NCBI GenBank assembly: GCA_964647625.1
Contig: CAZYHZ010000016.1
Span: 1 to 64,000 of the forward strand
Source of the DNA: DASRJG01 sp964647625
GTDB lineage: Bacteria; Acidobacteriota; Polarisedimenticolia; Polarisedimenticolales; DASRJG01
Length of the DNA stretch: 64,000 bases
Reading direction: 5' to 3'
Position numbers and translations under genes: made by a program. Below, in pieces: positions 45,326 to 54,976 of the stretch; the stretch's first letter is position 1; each line of letters begins with the position of its first letter. The notes under the pieces are model-generated. The model was not told where the DNA came from and made no database searches. It saw only the letters and a list, made by a program, of their open reading frames with translations.

Positions 45326-46168
45326 ATGCGACGAAATCAATCTAGCACGCGCAAGAAAGGGCTTCCCGACGCCGGCACCGCACCTCGCCCCCGGCGGCGA
45401 TTCGGCCAGAATTTCCTGGTCGACGGGAAGGCGTGCCGCCGGATCGTCGAGGCCCTGGCGCTTTCAACCGGCGAGACGGTTCTCGAGATCGGGCCGGGCC
45501 GGGGCGCACTGACGGAGGCCCTGCTGGCGGCGGTGCCCTCCGTGATCGCGGTCGAGATCGACCGGGACCTCGCGCGGGCGCTCCGGGCGAAGTTCCCTCC
45601 CGATCGGCTCCGATTGCTCGAGCAGGACGTCCTCGATCTGCCGCTGTCCTCCGTGGGCCCCGGCCTCCCGCTCGTCGTCGCGGGAAACCTTCCGTACAAC
45701 ATCTCGAAGCCGGTGGCGTCGAAGCTGGTCTTCGAGCGCGCGTTCGTCGCGCGCGCGGTCCTGATGTTCCAGCGGGAGGTGGCCGGTCGGCTGACGGCTG
45801 CGCCCGGAACGGCCGACTACGGCCCGCTCCGCGTCTTGTGCGGCCAGGCGTTCCGCATCGAGCGGCTGTTCGATCTCGGCCCGGGCGCTTTCCGTCCGAG
45901 CCCCAAGGTCGTCTCGACGGTGACGCTGTGGACGCCCCGGGAAGCGGGGTCGCTTCCCGAGCCGGCCGTGGCGCCGCTTCGGGAGGTCTTGCGGGCCGCT
46001 TTCGCACACCGCCGCCAGACACTTCAGAAGAACCTCAGGGCGGCGCTCCCCGGCGGCGAGGCGGCGGCTGCTGCGCTTCTTCGGTCCTGCGGCCTCGACG
46101 GCGGCCTCCGGGCCGAGAGGCTCACGCCGGAGGAGTTCATGGCACTCGCCCGCGCGTGGCCCGGCTGA
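45326..46168 (+). CDS. rsmA: 16S rRNA dimethyladenosine transferase
   Basis: Dimethylates the two adjacent adenosines near the 3' end of 16S rRNA. The protein is 280 aa. Motifs are RRFGQNFLVD at the start, SAM-binding VLEIGPGRGALTEALL, acidic VIAVEIDRDLA and the catalytic NLPYNISKP. A C-terminal helical domain follows. About 24 basic residues precede the conserved start and the ribosome-binding site is poor, so the true start may be slightly downstream. Confidence 0.96.
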   Translation: MRRNQSSTRKKGLPDAGTAPRPRRRFGQNFLVDGKACRRIVEALALSTGETVLEIGPGRGALTEALLAAVPSVIAVEIDRDLARALRAKFPPDRLRLLEQDVLDLPLSSVGPGLPLVVAGNLPYNISKPVASKLVFERAFVARAVLMFQREVAGRLTAAPGTADYGPLRVLCGQAFRIERLFDLGPGAFRPSPKVVSTVTLWTPREAGSLPEPAVAPLREVLRAAFAHRRQTLQKNLRAALPGGEAAAAALLRSCGLDGGLRAERLTPEEFMALARAWPG

Positions 46169-46184
46169 GCGTTATCATTCCGGC

Positions 46185-47846
46185 GTGTCGCGCCCCCTCG
46201 CACTCGAGATCGCCCCCTTGGGCGGCCTCGGCGAATTCGGGATGAATCTCATGGTCTACCGCTACGGCGACGACTGCCTCGTCGTCGATGCGGGCATGAT
46301 GTTTCCCGGATCCGAGCACTTGGGCGTCGACGTCGTCGTCCCCAGCATGGAATTCCTCGACCAGTGCGGAACGATCCATGCGGTCCTCCTCACGCACGGT
46401 CACGAGGACCACATCGGAGCGCTGCCGTTCCTGCTCGCGGGCCGCGACCTGCCCGTCTACGGCTCCCCCTACACGCTGGGATTGGTGCGCGGGCGCCTCG
46501 GCCAGCACGATCTGAGCGCCGCCGCGCGCCTGCTTCCGCTTCCGGCCTCGGGCACGCCTCTGCGTCTCGGGCCGTTCATCGTCCTGACCCTCCCGGTCTC
46601 GCATTCCATTCCGCAGTCCGCGATGCTCGTCCTCGACACGCCGGTGGGCCGCGTCGTTCACACCGCGGACTTCAAGCTCGACCCCTACCCGCTCAGCGGG
46701 CCGGGGACCGACCTGGCGCGCCTGGCGCGTCTCGGCGACGAAGGCGTTCTCGCCCTGTTCTCCGACAGCACGAACGCGGAGCTTCCGGGTTTCACCGCCG
46801 GCGAGCGGACGGTGGCGCCGGCCCTGCGCGATGCGATCGCCCGCGCCCGGGGGCGGGTGCTCGTGACGACGTTTTCGAGCAACATCCACCGCATTCAACA
46901 GGTCGTCGACATTGCCGTCGAGCAGGGGCGGCAGATCGCGATCGCGGGCTCGTCGATGGAGTTCCACACGGACGTTGCGATGCAGCTCGGGCTGCTGCGT
47001 GTGCCGGGAGGCAGCCTGATCAGCCCCGAATCCGCCATGAGCAAGCCGGCGTCCGATGCGCTGTTCCTCGTCACGGGCTCGCAGGGCGAGCCGACGTCGG
47101 CGCTCGCCCGCATCGCCGTCGACAAGCACCGGGACATCGTCATCGGGGACGGCGATCTCGTGCTGCATTCCGCTCGCTCGATCCCGGGAAACGAGAAGAG
47201 CATCGATCGGATGATCAACCACCTGCTGCGTCGGGGTGCGTCGGTCCTGACGGCCGAGGACGCGCCGATCCACGTGTCCGGGCATCCCCGGCGGGACGAG
47301 CTCGCGCTCCTGATCCACCTCCTGCGCCCCAAGTACCTGCTCCCGATCCACGGCGAGTACCGGCAGCTGTCCGCGCACGCGGAGGTCGGACGGAGCTGCG
47401 GGCTTCCCGACGACCGCGTGCTGCTGGCCGAATCGGGGGACCTGATCGCCCTGACGGAGGACGGCTTCGAGAAAGTCGGACGCGTGCCCGTCGGGCAGGT
47501 CTTCATCGATGGAGCGCTCGACCGCGTCGATTTCACGATGCTCCGCGACCGGCGGCAGATCGCGGGAGACGGGATCGTCATCGCCGTGGTCGCCGTGCAG
47601 CGGGACAGCGGACAGGTCTCCGGGCCCGCGGAGATCGCCAGCCGCGGCTTCGTCTCGAACGCAACGGAGGAAGCCCTGCTCCTCGAGGCGCGCGACGTGG
47701 TCGCGCTCTCCCTGGCCGACACCTCGCTCGAAGAGCGCGCCGACGAAGGGCTGCTCAAGGCCAAGATCCAGGCGGGGCTTCGCAGATTCCTGCGGAAGCG
47801 CACGCAAAAGCGGCCGCTCATCATTCCCGTGATCGTTGAGTTGTAA
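46185..47846 (+). CDS. rnj: Ribonuclease J
   Basis: Metallo-beta-lactamase/beta-CASP ribonuclease with 5'-exo and endo activity in mRNA and rRNA processing. The protein is 553 aa, starting at a GTG. The zinc motif HGHEDH is at residues 71-76, with further ligands in SHSIPQS and HTADFKLD. The beta-CASP domain includes TTFSSNIHRIQQ and VTGSQGEPTSAL. VSGHPRRDEL and LLPIHGEYRQL hold late ligands, and a C-terminal domain is present. It lies 16 bases after rsmA. Confidence 0.95.
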   Translation: MSRPLALEIAPLGGLGEFGMNLMVYRYGDDCLVVDAGMMFPGSEHLGVDVVVPSMEFLDQCGTIHAVLLTHGHEDHIGALPFLLAGRDLPVYGSPYTLGLVRGRLGQHDLSAAARLLPLPASGTPLRLGPFIVLTLPVSHSIPQSAMLVLDTPVGRVVHTADFKLDPYPLSGPGTDLARLARLGDEGVLALFSDSTNAELPGFTAGERTVAPALRDAIARARGRVLVTTFSSNIHRIQQVVDIAVEQGRQIAIAGSSMEFHTDVAMQLGLLRVPGGSLISPESAMSKPASDALFLVTGSQGEPTSALARIAVDKHRDIVIGDGDLVLHSARSIPGNEKSIDRMINHLLRRGASVLTAEDAPIHVSGHPRRDELALLIHLLRPKYLLPIHGEYRQLSAHAEVGRSCGLPDDRVLLAESGDLIALTEDGFEKVGRVPVGQVFIDGALDRVDFTMLRDRRQIAGDGIVIAVVAVQRDSGQVSGPAEIASRGFVSNATEEALLLEARDVVALSLADTSLEERADEGLLKAKIQAGLRRFLRKRTQKRPLIIPVIVEL

Positions 47847-47859
47847 ACTGGCGGCCGCC

Positions 47860-50172
47860 ATGGACGTGACGCTCTCGAAGCTCCGGAAAAAAGGCTGGTT
47901 CGACGAGGTCGCGGGACTGCTCCTCCTGTCCTTCACCGCGATCACGATCGGGGCCCTCTTGAGCTACCGGGTCACGGACGCGACCTGGTTCCAGTCCCAG
48001 CCGGCGGCGCATCGCATCGCGAACTGGACCGGACGCGTCGGTGCGACGCTCGCGGAGCTTCTCCTGCAGCTCCTCGGCACGGCCGCGTTCCTCGTTCCGG
48101 TCGTCCTCGCGATCACCGGCTGGAATCGATTCCGCGGGAAGAGCGTCGCCTCGTCCTATGCGCGCCTCGCCGGCCTGTTCGCGCTCGTCGCATCGCTCGC
48201 GAGCCTCCTCGACCTCCTCTACGGGACGATCCGCTACGGGGGGGAGTCGTTCCCCGCCGGCGGCTACGTCGGATCGAAGCTCGCCTCCGCTCTGGTCGCG
48301 CTGATGAACCCACCCGGCGCGCTCCTCGCCGCGGCGACGCTCCTGGCGGCGACGATCGTCCTGACGACGCGCTTCTCGTTCGCGAAGGCGGCCGTTCGCA
48401 CGAGCGAGAAAGCCTCGGGAATCTTCGGCGCGGCGCTTACGCGGTTCGGCGCCTACCGCGAGTCGCGCCGCCGGGAGGCCCAGAAGCGCACGCTCGAGCG
48501 CAAGCACCAGAAATCGGCGGCGTCGCGGCAGGCCGAAGCCGCAGCACCGCCCGCGCCTCCGTCGGTGCCCCGTCCCTCGATCGACCTCGCCGACGCCGGC
48601 GAGCCTGAGCTTCCGGTCCGCCCGAAGGTCGCCCCGCGCGTCACGGCGCAGAAGGCGGCGCCCGCTCCGGCGAAACAGGCCACCCTGCTCGACGCGCCGC
48701 CGGCCGGCGGCTACTCGCTCCCGCCGCTCGAGCTGCTGAATGACGCCACCCCACAGGAAGGCGAGAACGAGAAGGACCTCCTCGCGCGCGCCCAGCTCCT
48801 GACCGACAAGTTCCACGAGTTCGCCGTGGAGGGGAAGGTCGTCGCAATCCACCCCGGGCCGGTCGTCACGACCTTCGAGTTCGCGCCCGAGGCCGGCGTC
48901 CGGTACTCGAAAGTGGTCGGCCTGGTCGACGACCTGTGTCTCGGCCTCAAGGCGGAATCGATCCGCATCGATCGCATCCCCGGCCGGTCGACGATCGGCA
49001 TCGAGGTGCCGAACAAGCATCAGGAAACCATCTTCCCCCGCGAGCTCCTGGCTTCCGAGAAGTTCCGCAGCTCGCGATCCAGGCTGTCGCTCGCCCTCGG
49101 GAAGGACATCAAGGGCGAGGTCTTCACGGCCGAGCTCGAACGGATGCCGCACCTCCTGATCGCAGGGGCGACCGGCGCCGGCAAGTCGGTCGGCTTGAAC
49201 GGGATGATCACGAGCATCCTCTACAAGGCGACGCCGTCCGACGTCCGCTTCATCATGATCGACACCAAGATGATCGAGCTCGGCATGTACGCCGAGATCC
49301 CCCATCTGCTGATTCCCGTCGTGACCGATCCCAAGCACGCCTCGACCGCGCTCAAGTGGGCCGTCCGTGAGATGGAGCAGCGCTACAAGCGGCTGGCGTC
49401 GCTCGGGGTCCGGAACATCGAGCAATTCAATCAGGCGATCGGCGAGCAGCCGGGCCGCACGCTCCGGGACGAGCGCACCGGAGAGGAGACGGCGCTCTCC
49501 GCGCTCCCGTACATCGTCATCGTGATCGACGAGATGGCCGACCTGATGATGGTCTCCTCGGCCGACGTCGAGGAATCGATCATGCGCCTCGCGCAGATGG
49601 CGCGCGCCGTCGGCATCCACCTCATCCTCGCGACGCAGCGGCCGTCGGTCGACGTGATCACCGGCACGATCAAGGCGAACTTCCCGGCGCGCATCGCGTT
49701 CCGGGTCAGCCAGCGCGTCGATTCGCGGACGATCATCGACCAGCAGGGCGCCGAGCACCTGATCGGCCGCGGCGACATGCTGTTCCTGCCGTCGGGCTCC
49801 GCGCGCCTGCTGCGGCTCCACTCCGGCTACATCACCGAGCCCGAGCTGAACCGCATCGTCGCGTTCCTGAAGAAGCAGGCGAAGCCGGTCTACGACGAGT
49901 CGGTGCTCAAGGATCCCGAAGAGAGCCGCGAAGGCCCGTTCGAGGCGGGCGATCGCGACTCGATGTACATCGACGCCGTGCGGCTCGTCCTTCAGGAAGG
50001 CTTCTGCTCGATCACGTTGATCCAGCGCCGGATGCGCCTGGGCTATGCCCGCGCCGCGCGAATCGTGGACATGATGGAGCAGGAAGGCATCGTCGGGCCC
50101 GCGGACGGCAGCAAGCCGCGCGAGCTGATGGTGGGGCCGGAGATCCTCGAAGCCTTGGGCGCGCCGCAGTAG
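47860..50172 (+). CDS. ftsK: FtsK/SpoIIIE-type DNA translocase
   Basis: Septal DNA pump that moves chromosome ends during division. The protein is 770 aa from the ATG at 47860. Four transmembrane helices occupy about residues 15-175, then a short Ala/Pro/Lys-rich linker (about 200-300). The motor contains FEFAPEAGVRYSKV, Walker A GATGAGKSVGLNGM near residue 435, and Walker B IVIVIDEMADLMM with ATQRPSVDVITG. The C-terminal gamma winged helix, which reads KOPS DNA, is intact (TLIQRRMRLGYARAARIVDM). It converges on a CitE-like gene with four bases between. Confidence 0.96.
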   Translation: MDVTLSKLRKKGWFDEVAGLLLLSFTAITIGALLSYRVTDATWFQSQPAAHRIANWTGRVGATLAELLLQLLGTAAFLVPVVLAITGWNRFRGKSVASSYARLAGLFALVASLASLLDLLYGTIRYGGESFPAGGYVGSKLASALVALMNPPGALLAAATLLAATIVLTTRFSFAKAAVRTSEKASGIFGAALTRFGAYRESRRREAQKRTLERKHQKSAASRQAEAAAPPAPPSVPRPSIDLADAGEPELPVRPKVAPRVTAQKAAPAPAKQATLLDAPPAGGYSLPPLELLNDATPQEGENEKDLLARAQLLTDKFHEFAVEGKVVAIHPGPVVTTFEFAPEAGVRYSKVVGLVDDLCLGLKAESIRIDRIPGRSTIGIEVPNKHQETIFPRELLASEKFRSSRSRLSLALGKDIKGEVFTAELERMPHLLIAGATGAGKSVGLNGMITSILYKATPSDVRFIMIDTKMIELGMYAEIPHLLIPVVTDPKHASTALKWAVREMEQRYKRLASLGVRNIEQFNQAIGEQPGRTLRDERTGEETALSALPYIVIVIDEMADLMMVSSADVEESIMRLAQMARAVGIHLILATQRPSVDVITGTIKANFPARIAFRVSQRVDSRTIIDQQGAEHLIGRGDMLFLPSGSARLLRLHSGYITEPELNRIVAFLKKQAKPVYDESVLKDPEESREGPFEAGDRDSMYIDAVRLVLQEGFCSITLIQRRMRLGYARAARIVDMMEQEGIVGPADGSKPRELMVGPEILEALGAPQ

Positions 50173-50176
50173 CCGA

Positions 50177-51013
50177 CTAGGTGCGCCGGTCGAGGATCCT
50201 CTCGGCCAACCCGACGTGGAGCGCCTCGATCATCTCGCCGTCCATCGCGACGACGCCGGCGGCCGGCCCATCGCCCCCCGTCCACGCCTTCATCACGCGC
50301 TGGGCCCAGTCGACCTCCTCTCGCGTGCTCTGGTAGACCTCGTGAATCGGCGCGATCTGATCGGGATGAATGCAGCTCTTGCCGTCGAACCCGAGGGTCC
50401 GGGCGAGGGCCGCGTGCTCGCGCAAGCCGTCGGCGTCCTGGTATTGGAAGTACACGGAGTCGATCGCGATGCGCCCGTAGCGGCGGGCGGCGAGCAGGAT
50501 TCGGCTCATCGCGTGAAGCTCCCACAGGCGTCCCGGGTCGGGCCGGGCGTGGAGGGAGGCGCGCAGGTCGGCGGAGCCCAAGATCGCCATGCTGATCGTC
50601 GGGTGGGCCGACAGCAGCTCCATCGAGCGCGCGACGCCGGTTGCGGTCTCGATCATGAGCGCCGTCGCCGCGCCGTGATCGGCGAGACGGCCGGCGATCG
50701 TGCGGACGAACTCCGGATCTTCCGCCTTCGGGATGACGACGACCGCCGGATGCGCGAACCCGACCAGGGTCAGGTCCTCCGCCGGGACGCCGAGGCGGCC
50801 TGCGTTCACACGGAGCATCCAGGGCCTGTCGCCGCCAAGACGCGAATCCCCGACCGCCGCGCGCACGTTCTCGCGCGCCTCTTCCTTGGCGCCGGGCGCG
50901 ACCCCGTCTTCGAGATCGATCAGGATCACGTCCGCCGGGAGAGCGTCGAGCTTGTCGAGGAACTTGCGGCGGGACGCCGGAACGTAGAGAACGCTACGCG
51001 GGCAGATCCCCAT
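50177..51013 (-). CDS. CitE/HpcH-type CoA-ester lyase
   Basis: TIM-barrel Mg-dependent lyase of the citrate lyase beta/malyl-CoA lyase group, 278 aa. I prefer the ATG at 51013 (GGGGG upstream) over one six codons earlier. Motifs are SVLYVPASRRKFLDK, DLEDGVAPGAK, VIPKAEDPEFV and LMIETATGVA with the metal-binding Glu. The closing block GFDGKSCIHPDQIAPIHEVY is typical. It overlaps amrS by 20 bases. A malyl-CoA, citramalyl-CoA or beta-methylmalyl-CoA thioesterase/lyase are all possible; no citD or citF is nearby, so it is not a citrate lyase complex. Confidence 0.88.
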   Translation of the reverse strand: MGICPRSVLYVPASRRKFLDKLDALPADVILIDLEDGVAPGAKEEARENVRAAVGDSRLGGDRPWMLRVNAGRLGVPAEDLTLVGFAHPAVVVIPKAEDPEFVRTIAGRLADHGAATALMIETATGVARSMELLSAHPTISMAILGSADLRASLHARPDPGRLWELHAMSRILLAARRYGRIAIDSVYFQYQDADGLREHAALARTLGFDGKSCIHPDQIAPIHEVYQSTREEVDWAQRVMKAWTGGDGPAAGVVAMDGEMIEALHVGLAERILDRRT

Positions 51014-52085
51014 GCCCCCAGTATCCCGCAATCGGGGTCCCGCAGGAAAGGCAGCCCCCCGACGGGCCCTGGGCGCGAGACAGGACGCGGTATCCGCGCC
51101 TCGTGATGACGGCCGCGCCGCACGACGGGCAGCGCGTGTCCTCGAGGCCGCCGACTTCTCCCGGCAGATTCCCCGCGTAGACGTAGCGGAGGCCTTCGTT
51201 CCGCCCGATCGCCGCGGCGCGGACCAGATCGTCCGCGGTCGTGTCGCGCGTGTCCCGCATGCGGTAGTCGGCGTGGAACGCCGTGACGTGCCACGGGATG
51301 TCCTTGGAGACTCCCGCCAGGAACCGCCCCAGGTCGCGTAGCTCGCCCGGCTCGTCGTTCCACCCCGGGATCAGGAGCGTCACGATCTCGAGCCAGAAGC
51401 CCATCGCATGGACGCGCACGATCGTGTCGAGGACGCTCTGGAGCTTGCCGCCCAGCTCGCGGTAGTGCGCGTCGCGGAACCCCTTGAGATCGATCTTGAT
51501 CAAGCTGACGGCCGGCCTCAAGTAGTCGAGCACCTCGGGCGTCGCGTTGCCGTTCGAGACGATCCCGCACACGAGGCCTTGCGCTCGCGCGTGGGCGAAC
51601 ACCTCGACGGCCCATTCGGCGGTGATCAGGGGCTCGTTGTAAGTCGAGACCACGACCGGCGTTCCGTGGACGAGAGCGGAGCGGATCAAGCCTTCGGGCT
51701 CCACGTCCCGCGGGCCGGCGAGCGCGGCCGGATCGCGCAGCGCTTGCGAGGTGACCCAGTTCTGACAGTACCCGCAGTGGAGATCGCAGCCGAGCATGCC
51801 GAACGAGAGGGCGGAGGCGCCCGGCAGCGCGTGGAAGAACGGCTTCTTCTCGATCGGGTCGATTTGAAGCGCGGCCACGTAGCCGCGCGGGACCCTCAGA
51901 ATGCCCGATCGGTTCGACCGCACGCGACAGATCCCGTCGAGCCCGGGGAGGATCGTGCAACGGTGCCCGCACGCGCTGCACTTCACGCGGTTGCCGGAGA
52001 GCTTCGTGTAGAGCGCGCCCTCGACCGTGCGCCGGTCGAGCTCTTCAGCCAGCGGAACGATTGCGGGATCGAGGCGTCGAGGCAT
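50994..52085 (-). CDS. amrS: AmmeMemoRadiSam system radical SAM enzyme
   Basis: A 363-aa radical SAM protein related to pyruvate formate-lyase activating enzymes. An N-terminal cysteine cluster (VKCSACGHRCTI ... GICRVR) precedes the SAM cluster motif GCDLHCGYCQNW. Later blocks are STYNEPLI, CGIVSNGNATPEVL and KIDLKGFRD. A C-terminal zinc-like pair (CPSCGAAVI ... CLSCGTPI) is an added feature. The usual partners AmrA and AmrB (AMMECR1 and Memo-like) are not in the window. Substrate unknown. Confidence 0.88.
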   Translation of the reverse strand: MPRRLDPAIVPLAEELDRRTVEGALYTKLSGNRVKCSACGHRCTILPGLDGICRVRSNRSGILRVPRGYVAALQIDPIEKKPFFHALPGASALSFGMLGCDLHCGYCQNWVTSQALRDPAALAGPRDVEPEGLIRSALVHGTPVVVSTYNEPLITAEWAVEVFAHARAQGLVCGIVSNGNATPEVLDYLRPAVSLIKIDLKGFRDAHYRELGGKLQSVLDTIVRVHAMGFWLEIVTLLIPGWNDEPGELRDLGRFLAGVSKDIPWHVTAFHADYRMRDTRDTTADDLVRAAAIGRNEGLRYVYAGNLPGEVGGLEDTRCPSCGAAVITRRGYRVLSRAQGPSGGCLSCGTPIAGYWGHGDLPA

Positions 52086-52130
52086 CGGGCCGGGACTCCG
52101 CCTCCGAGTTTACCTGTTACGATCCTGGCC

Positions 52131-53657
52131 GTGACCGGCGCTTCAGGCCCAATTCCGTCCGGAAGGACGGTCCTCTACGGATTGGGCGCGGCCGTCCTCG
52201 CTTTTCTTCTCTACGCCCCCACGATCTCTCACCAATTCGCATACGACGACGCCACCGTCGTGCTGAGGCATCCGCTCGTGCTGGCCGAGGAGTGGAGCCG
52301 GATCGCGACATCTGCGTACCACGTCGGCAGCGACGTCCGGGTGCCGACCGGAATCTACCGGCCGCTGACCATCGCGTCGCTGGCCGCGAATCACGCGATC
52401 TCCGGCTTGAAGCCGTGGAGCTATCACCTCGGCAACGTCCTCCTCCACGCCGTCGCGACGTGGCTGGTCTTTCTCCTCGCCGTCGAGCTGGCGCTTCCCC
52501 CCGCGTGGTCGCTGGCGGCGGCCGCGTTGTTCGCCGTGCACCCCGTTCACGTCGAGGCGGTCGCCAACGTCGCAGGGCGCGGCGAGCTGCTCGCCGCGGT
52601 CTTCGCGCTCGCGGGGCTCCTCGCGTACTTCAGGAATCGTCCCGTCGTCATGGGACTCTTGCTCCTCGCCTCCTGTTTCGCGAAGGAGAACGCGGTCACG
52701 ATCGTCGGTGTCGTCGTGCTCTGGGAGATCCTGCGGCGGCGGCCCGCGAATGAGACCGGTTCGCGCGGGCGCGTCCGGGCGTCCGCGATCCGACTCGCCG
52801 CCGCGCTCGCTCCGATCCTGGTCTACCTCGTCGCGCGCTTCGCGGTGATCGGCTCGTTCGGCCTGCGCCCGGACTCCGTCACGCCGATCGAAAACCCGGT
52901 CGTGGGACTGGGATCCGCCGATCGCGCGGCCACGGTGCTGTCGGTCTTCGTCCGCGCGCTCTCGTTGACCTTGACGCCGGTCCGCCTGAGCCCGGATTAC
53001 GGGTACGCCGAGATCGTGCCCGCGACCCTCTTCTCGCCGGGAGCGATCGTCGGGGCCCTCCTTCTCGCCGGGCTCGTCGCGCTGATCGTTTTGGCTCGCA
53101 AGACGTCGCCGCGCGTTGCGTTCCTCGTCGGATCCGCGATCGTGACGTACTCCATCGTCTCGAACGCGTTCGTGATCATCGGAACGATTCTCGGCGATCG
53201 ACTGCTCTACCTTCCTTCGGCGTTCGCCTGCATCGTCCTGGCGATCGGCATCGCCGCCATCGCCGGCTCGGCGGGGCGCGGGGCGGCGATCGGGCTTGCC
53301 GTGACGGTGACGCTGGCGTTCGCCGCGCGCTCGATCAGCTACGCCGCGGTGTGGCGGGACGATACGAGCCTCTTCACGTACGCGGCGCGCGTCTGCCCTC
53401 GAAGCGTCCGCGCGATCGGCGGCTACGCGGAGATCTTGGGCGAGCAGGGGCATCCCGAAAGCGCTCGGCCGATCCTCGACCGCGCCGTGGCGATCGCCCC
53501 GGATTTCATCCCGAATCGCCTCAACCGCGCCGCGGCCGAGCTCAGCCTGGGCGATCTCGCCGCCGCGAGGGCGGACGCCCAGCACGTGCTGACGCTCGAT
53601 CCGCGGGATCCGGTCGCAGCCCGGATCCTCGAGGCGATTTCGCAACACGATCGATGA
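52131..53657 (+). CDS. TMTC-like membrane glycosyltransferase with TPR tail
   Basis: A 508-aa polytopic protein from the GTG at 52131. About ten transmembrane helices are predicted. An early luminal/periplasmic loop has FAYDDATVVLRHPLV, the DD motif of GT-C enzymes of the TMTC type. HPVHVEAVANVAGRGE is the TMTC-family conserved block. A C-terminal soluble tail (about 425-508) holds two TPR-like units. It probably transfers a mannose-like sugar from a lipid carrier to exported proteins or glycans, as known for the family; the acceptor is unknown. Confidence 0.78.
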   Translation: MTGASGPIPSGRTVLYGLGAAVLAFLLYAPTISHQFAYDDATVVLRHPLVLAEEWSRIATSAYHVGSDVRVPTGIYRPLTIASLAANHAISGLKPWSYHLGNVLLHAVATWLVFLLAVELALPPAWSLAAAALFAVHPVHVEAVANVAGRGELLAAVFALAGLLAYFRNRPVVMGLLLLASCFAKENAVTIVGVVVLWEILRRRPANETGSRGRVRASAIRLAAALAPILVYLVARFAVIGSFGLRPDSVTPIENPVVGLGSADRAATVLSVFVRALSLTLTPVRLSPDYGYAEIVPATLFSPGAIVGALLLAGLVALIVLARKTSPRVAFLVGSAIVTYSIVSNAFVIIGTILGDRLLYLPSAFACIVLAIGIAAIAGSAGRGAAIGLAVTVTLAFAARSISYAAVWRDDTSLFTYAARVCPRSVRAIGGYAEILGEQGHPESARPILDRAVAIAPDFIPNRLNRAAAELSLGDLAAARADAQHVLTLDPRDPVAARILEAISQHDR

Positions 53658-53680
53658 CGACCCGGGGCTAGAATCCGCCG

Positions 53681-54976
53681 GTGTCCGAGCCCCGCCCGTC
53701 TCGTCCAGAATCCGCGGTAGGGCTCGCCCTCGCCGCATTGCTCGTCGTGCTCGGCGGCAGCGGATTGTGGGCACGCGGCCACCTACGCTCGGCGGGAATC
53801 GACTTCTACCAATTCTGGCTGGTCGGAAACGCGGCCCCGGCGGCGCAGGACAACGTCTACTCCCCGGAGGGCCGGCGTGCCCTGGCAGCCTACGGATCGG
53901 ACCTGGCCGCGCATCCCGACGCTCCGCCGCGTTTGCGAGCCGCCGTCGAGTCTCGGCCCACGATCGAGACGTTTTCGACGCCGTTCCTCTACACGATGTT
54001 TGCCGCGGCGAGCACCGGTGATTTCGAGGTCGATTTCAACGTTCAGGCGCTCGCGTCGCTCGTGCTCTGCGGCGCTGCGGTTCTCCTCCTCACCTCTGGG
54101 ATGGGCTGGAGCCCGGTCCCCGCGATGTCGCTCGTCGCGCTCCTGTTCATAGGCGCCAATCCCCTGCTGTCGGACGTCCGGGTCGGGAACATCACCTGCT
54201 TCCAGCTCGGAGCGCTCGCGGCCACGCTCGCGCTGCTGCGCGTCCCGGAGGATTCGAACGTGCCCTTCGCCGCGGGGCTCGTCGCGGGCCTCTCGATCGC
54301 ATTCAAGCCCAACATCGCGCTCGCCGTCGTGCTTCCCGCCGCATCGCGGGCACTCGCCGGACGCTGGCGGTCGGTGGCGCTCTACGCGGCCGGCGGCGCC
54401 ACGGCGGTTCTCGGCGCGGTCCTGGCCTCGCTGCGATTGACCGGCTCGCTGCGCGTCTGGAGCGACTGGCTGGCCGCGCTGCCTCAGATCGAGGCGACGA
54501 GCGATCTGAGCACGGCGATCGGCAACAACTCCATCGCGCGCTGGATCACCGAGACCGGGGGCCCGAACGTCGCCCCCGTGCTGACCGTCGCCGCGCTTTC
54601 GGCCGTGGGGCTCGTGCTCTGGCGCGCCCCCCGGCGCACCGGGTTCCGCGAAGACCTGCTGCTTTCGGGTCTCGGCATCGTGGCGGTGCTCCTGAGCGCC
54701 CGCCTCACGTGGCTTCATTACGAGCTTCTCGCCTTGCCGCTCATCGTCGCGCTGCTGACGCCGCACACGGCGCCCAAGCGGCCCGTGCGGCTCATCATCC
54801 TGGGATGCGCAGCCGCGGTATGGCTGGGCGCCCCGCTCGACATCCTGCGCGGGGGGGCGACCGGTTATCCGGTTCTCGAGAGCGCCTTTGCCTTGACCGC
54901 GCTGTTCGTCCTCGGCCTCATGGCGCTCCTCGAAGACGCGCCACGACCCAATCTCCCTCCCAGGGAATCGGCGTGA
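53681..54976 (+). CDS. GT87 (DUF2029)-type membrane glycosyltransferase
   Basis: A 431-aa polytopic protein with about ten helices, starting at a GTG, 23 bases after the TMTC-like gene. The first periplasmic loop has SAGIDFYQFWLVGNAA, with an Asp typical of the GT-C catalytic site, and VRVGNITCFQLGALAA and AFKPNIALAV are family-like. It probably uses polyprenyl-phosphate sugars as donor. Its 3' end overlaps the convergent gene 54918-56798 by 59 bases, so transcription collision is possible. Confidence 0.75.
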   Translation: MSEPRPSRPESAVGLALAALLVVLGGSGLWARGHLRSAGIDFYQFWLVGNAAPAAQDNVYSPEGRRALAAYGSDLAAHPDAPPRLRAAVESRPTIETFSTPFLYTMFAAASTGDFEVDFNVQALASLVLCGAAVLLLTSGMGWSPVPAMSLVALLFIGANPLLSDVRVGNITCFQLGALAATLALLRVPEDSNVPFAAGLVAGLSIAFKPNIALAVVLPAASRALAGRWRSVALYAAGGATAVLGAVLASLRLTGSLRVWSDWLAALPQIEATSDLSTAIGNNSIARWITETGGPNVAPVLTVAALSAVGLVLWRAPRRTGFREDLLLSGLGIVAVLLSARLTWLHYELLALPLIVALLTPHTAPKRPVRLIILGCAAAVWLGAPLDILRGGATGYPVLESAFALTALFVLGLMALLEDAPRPNLPPRESA

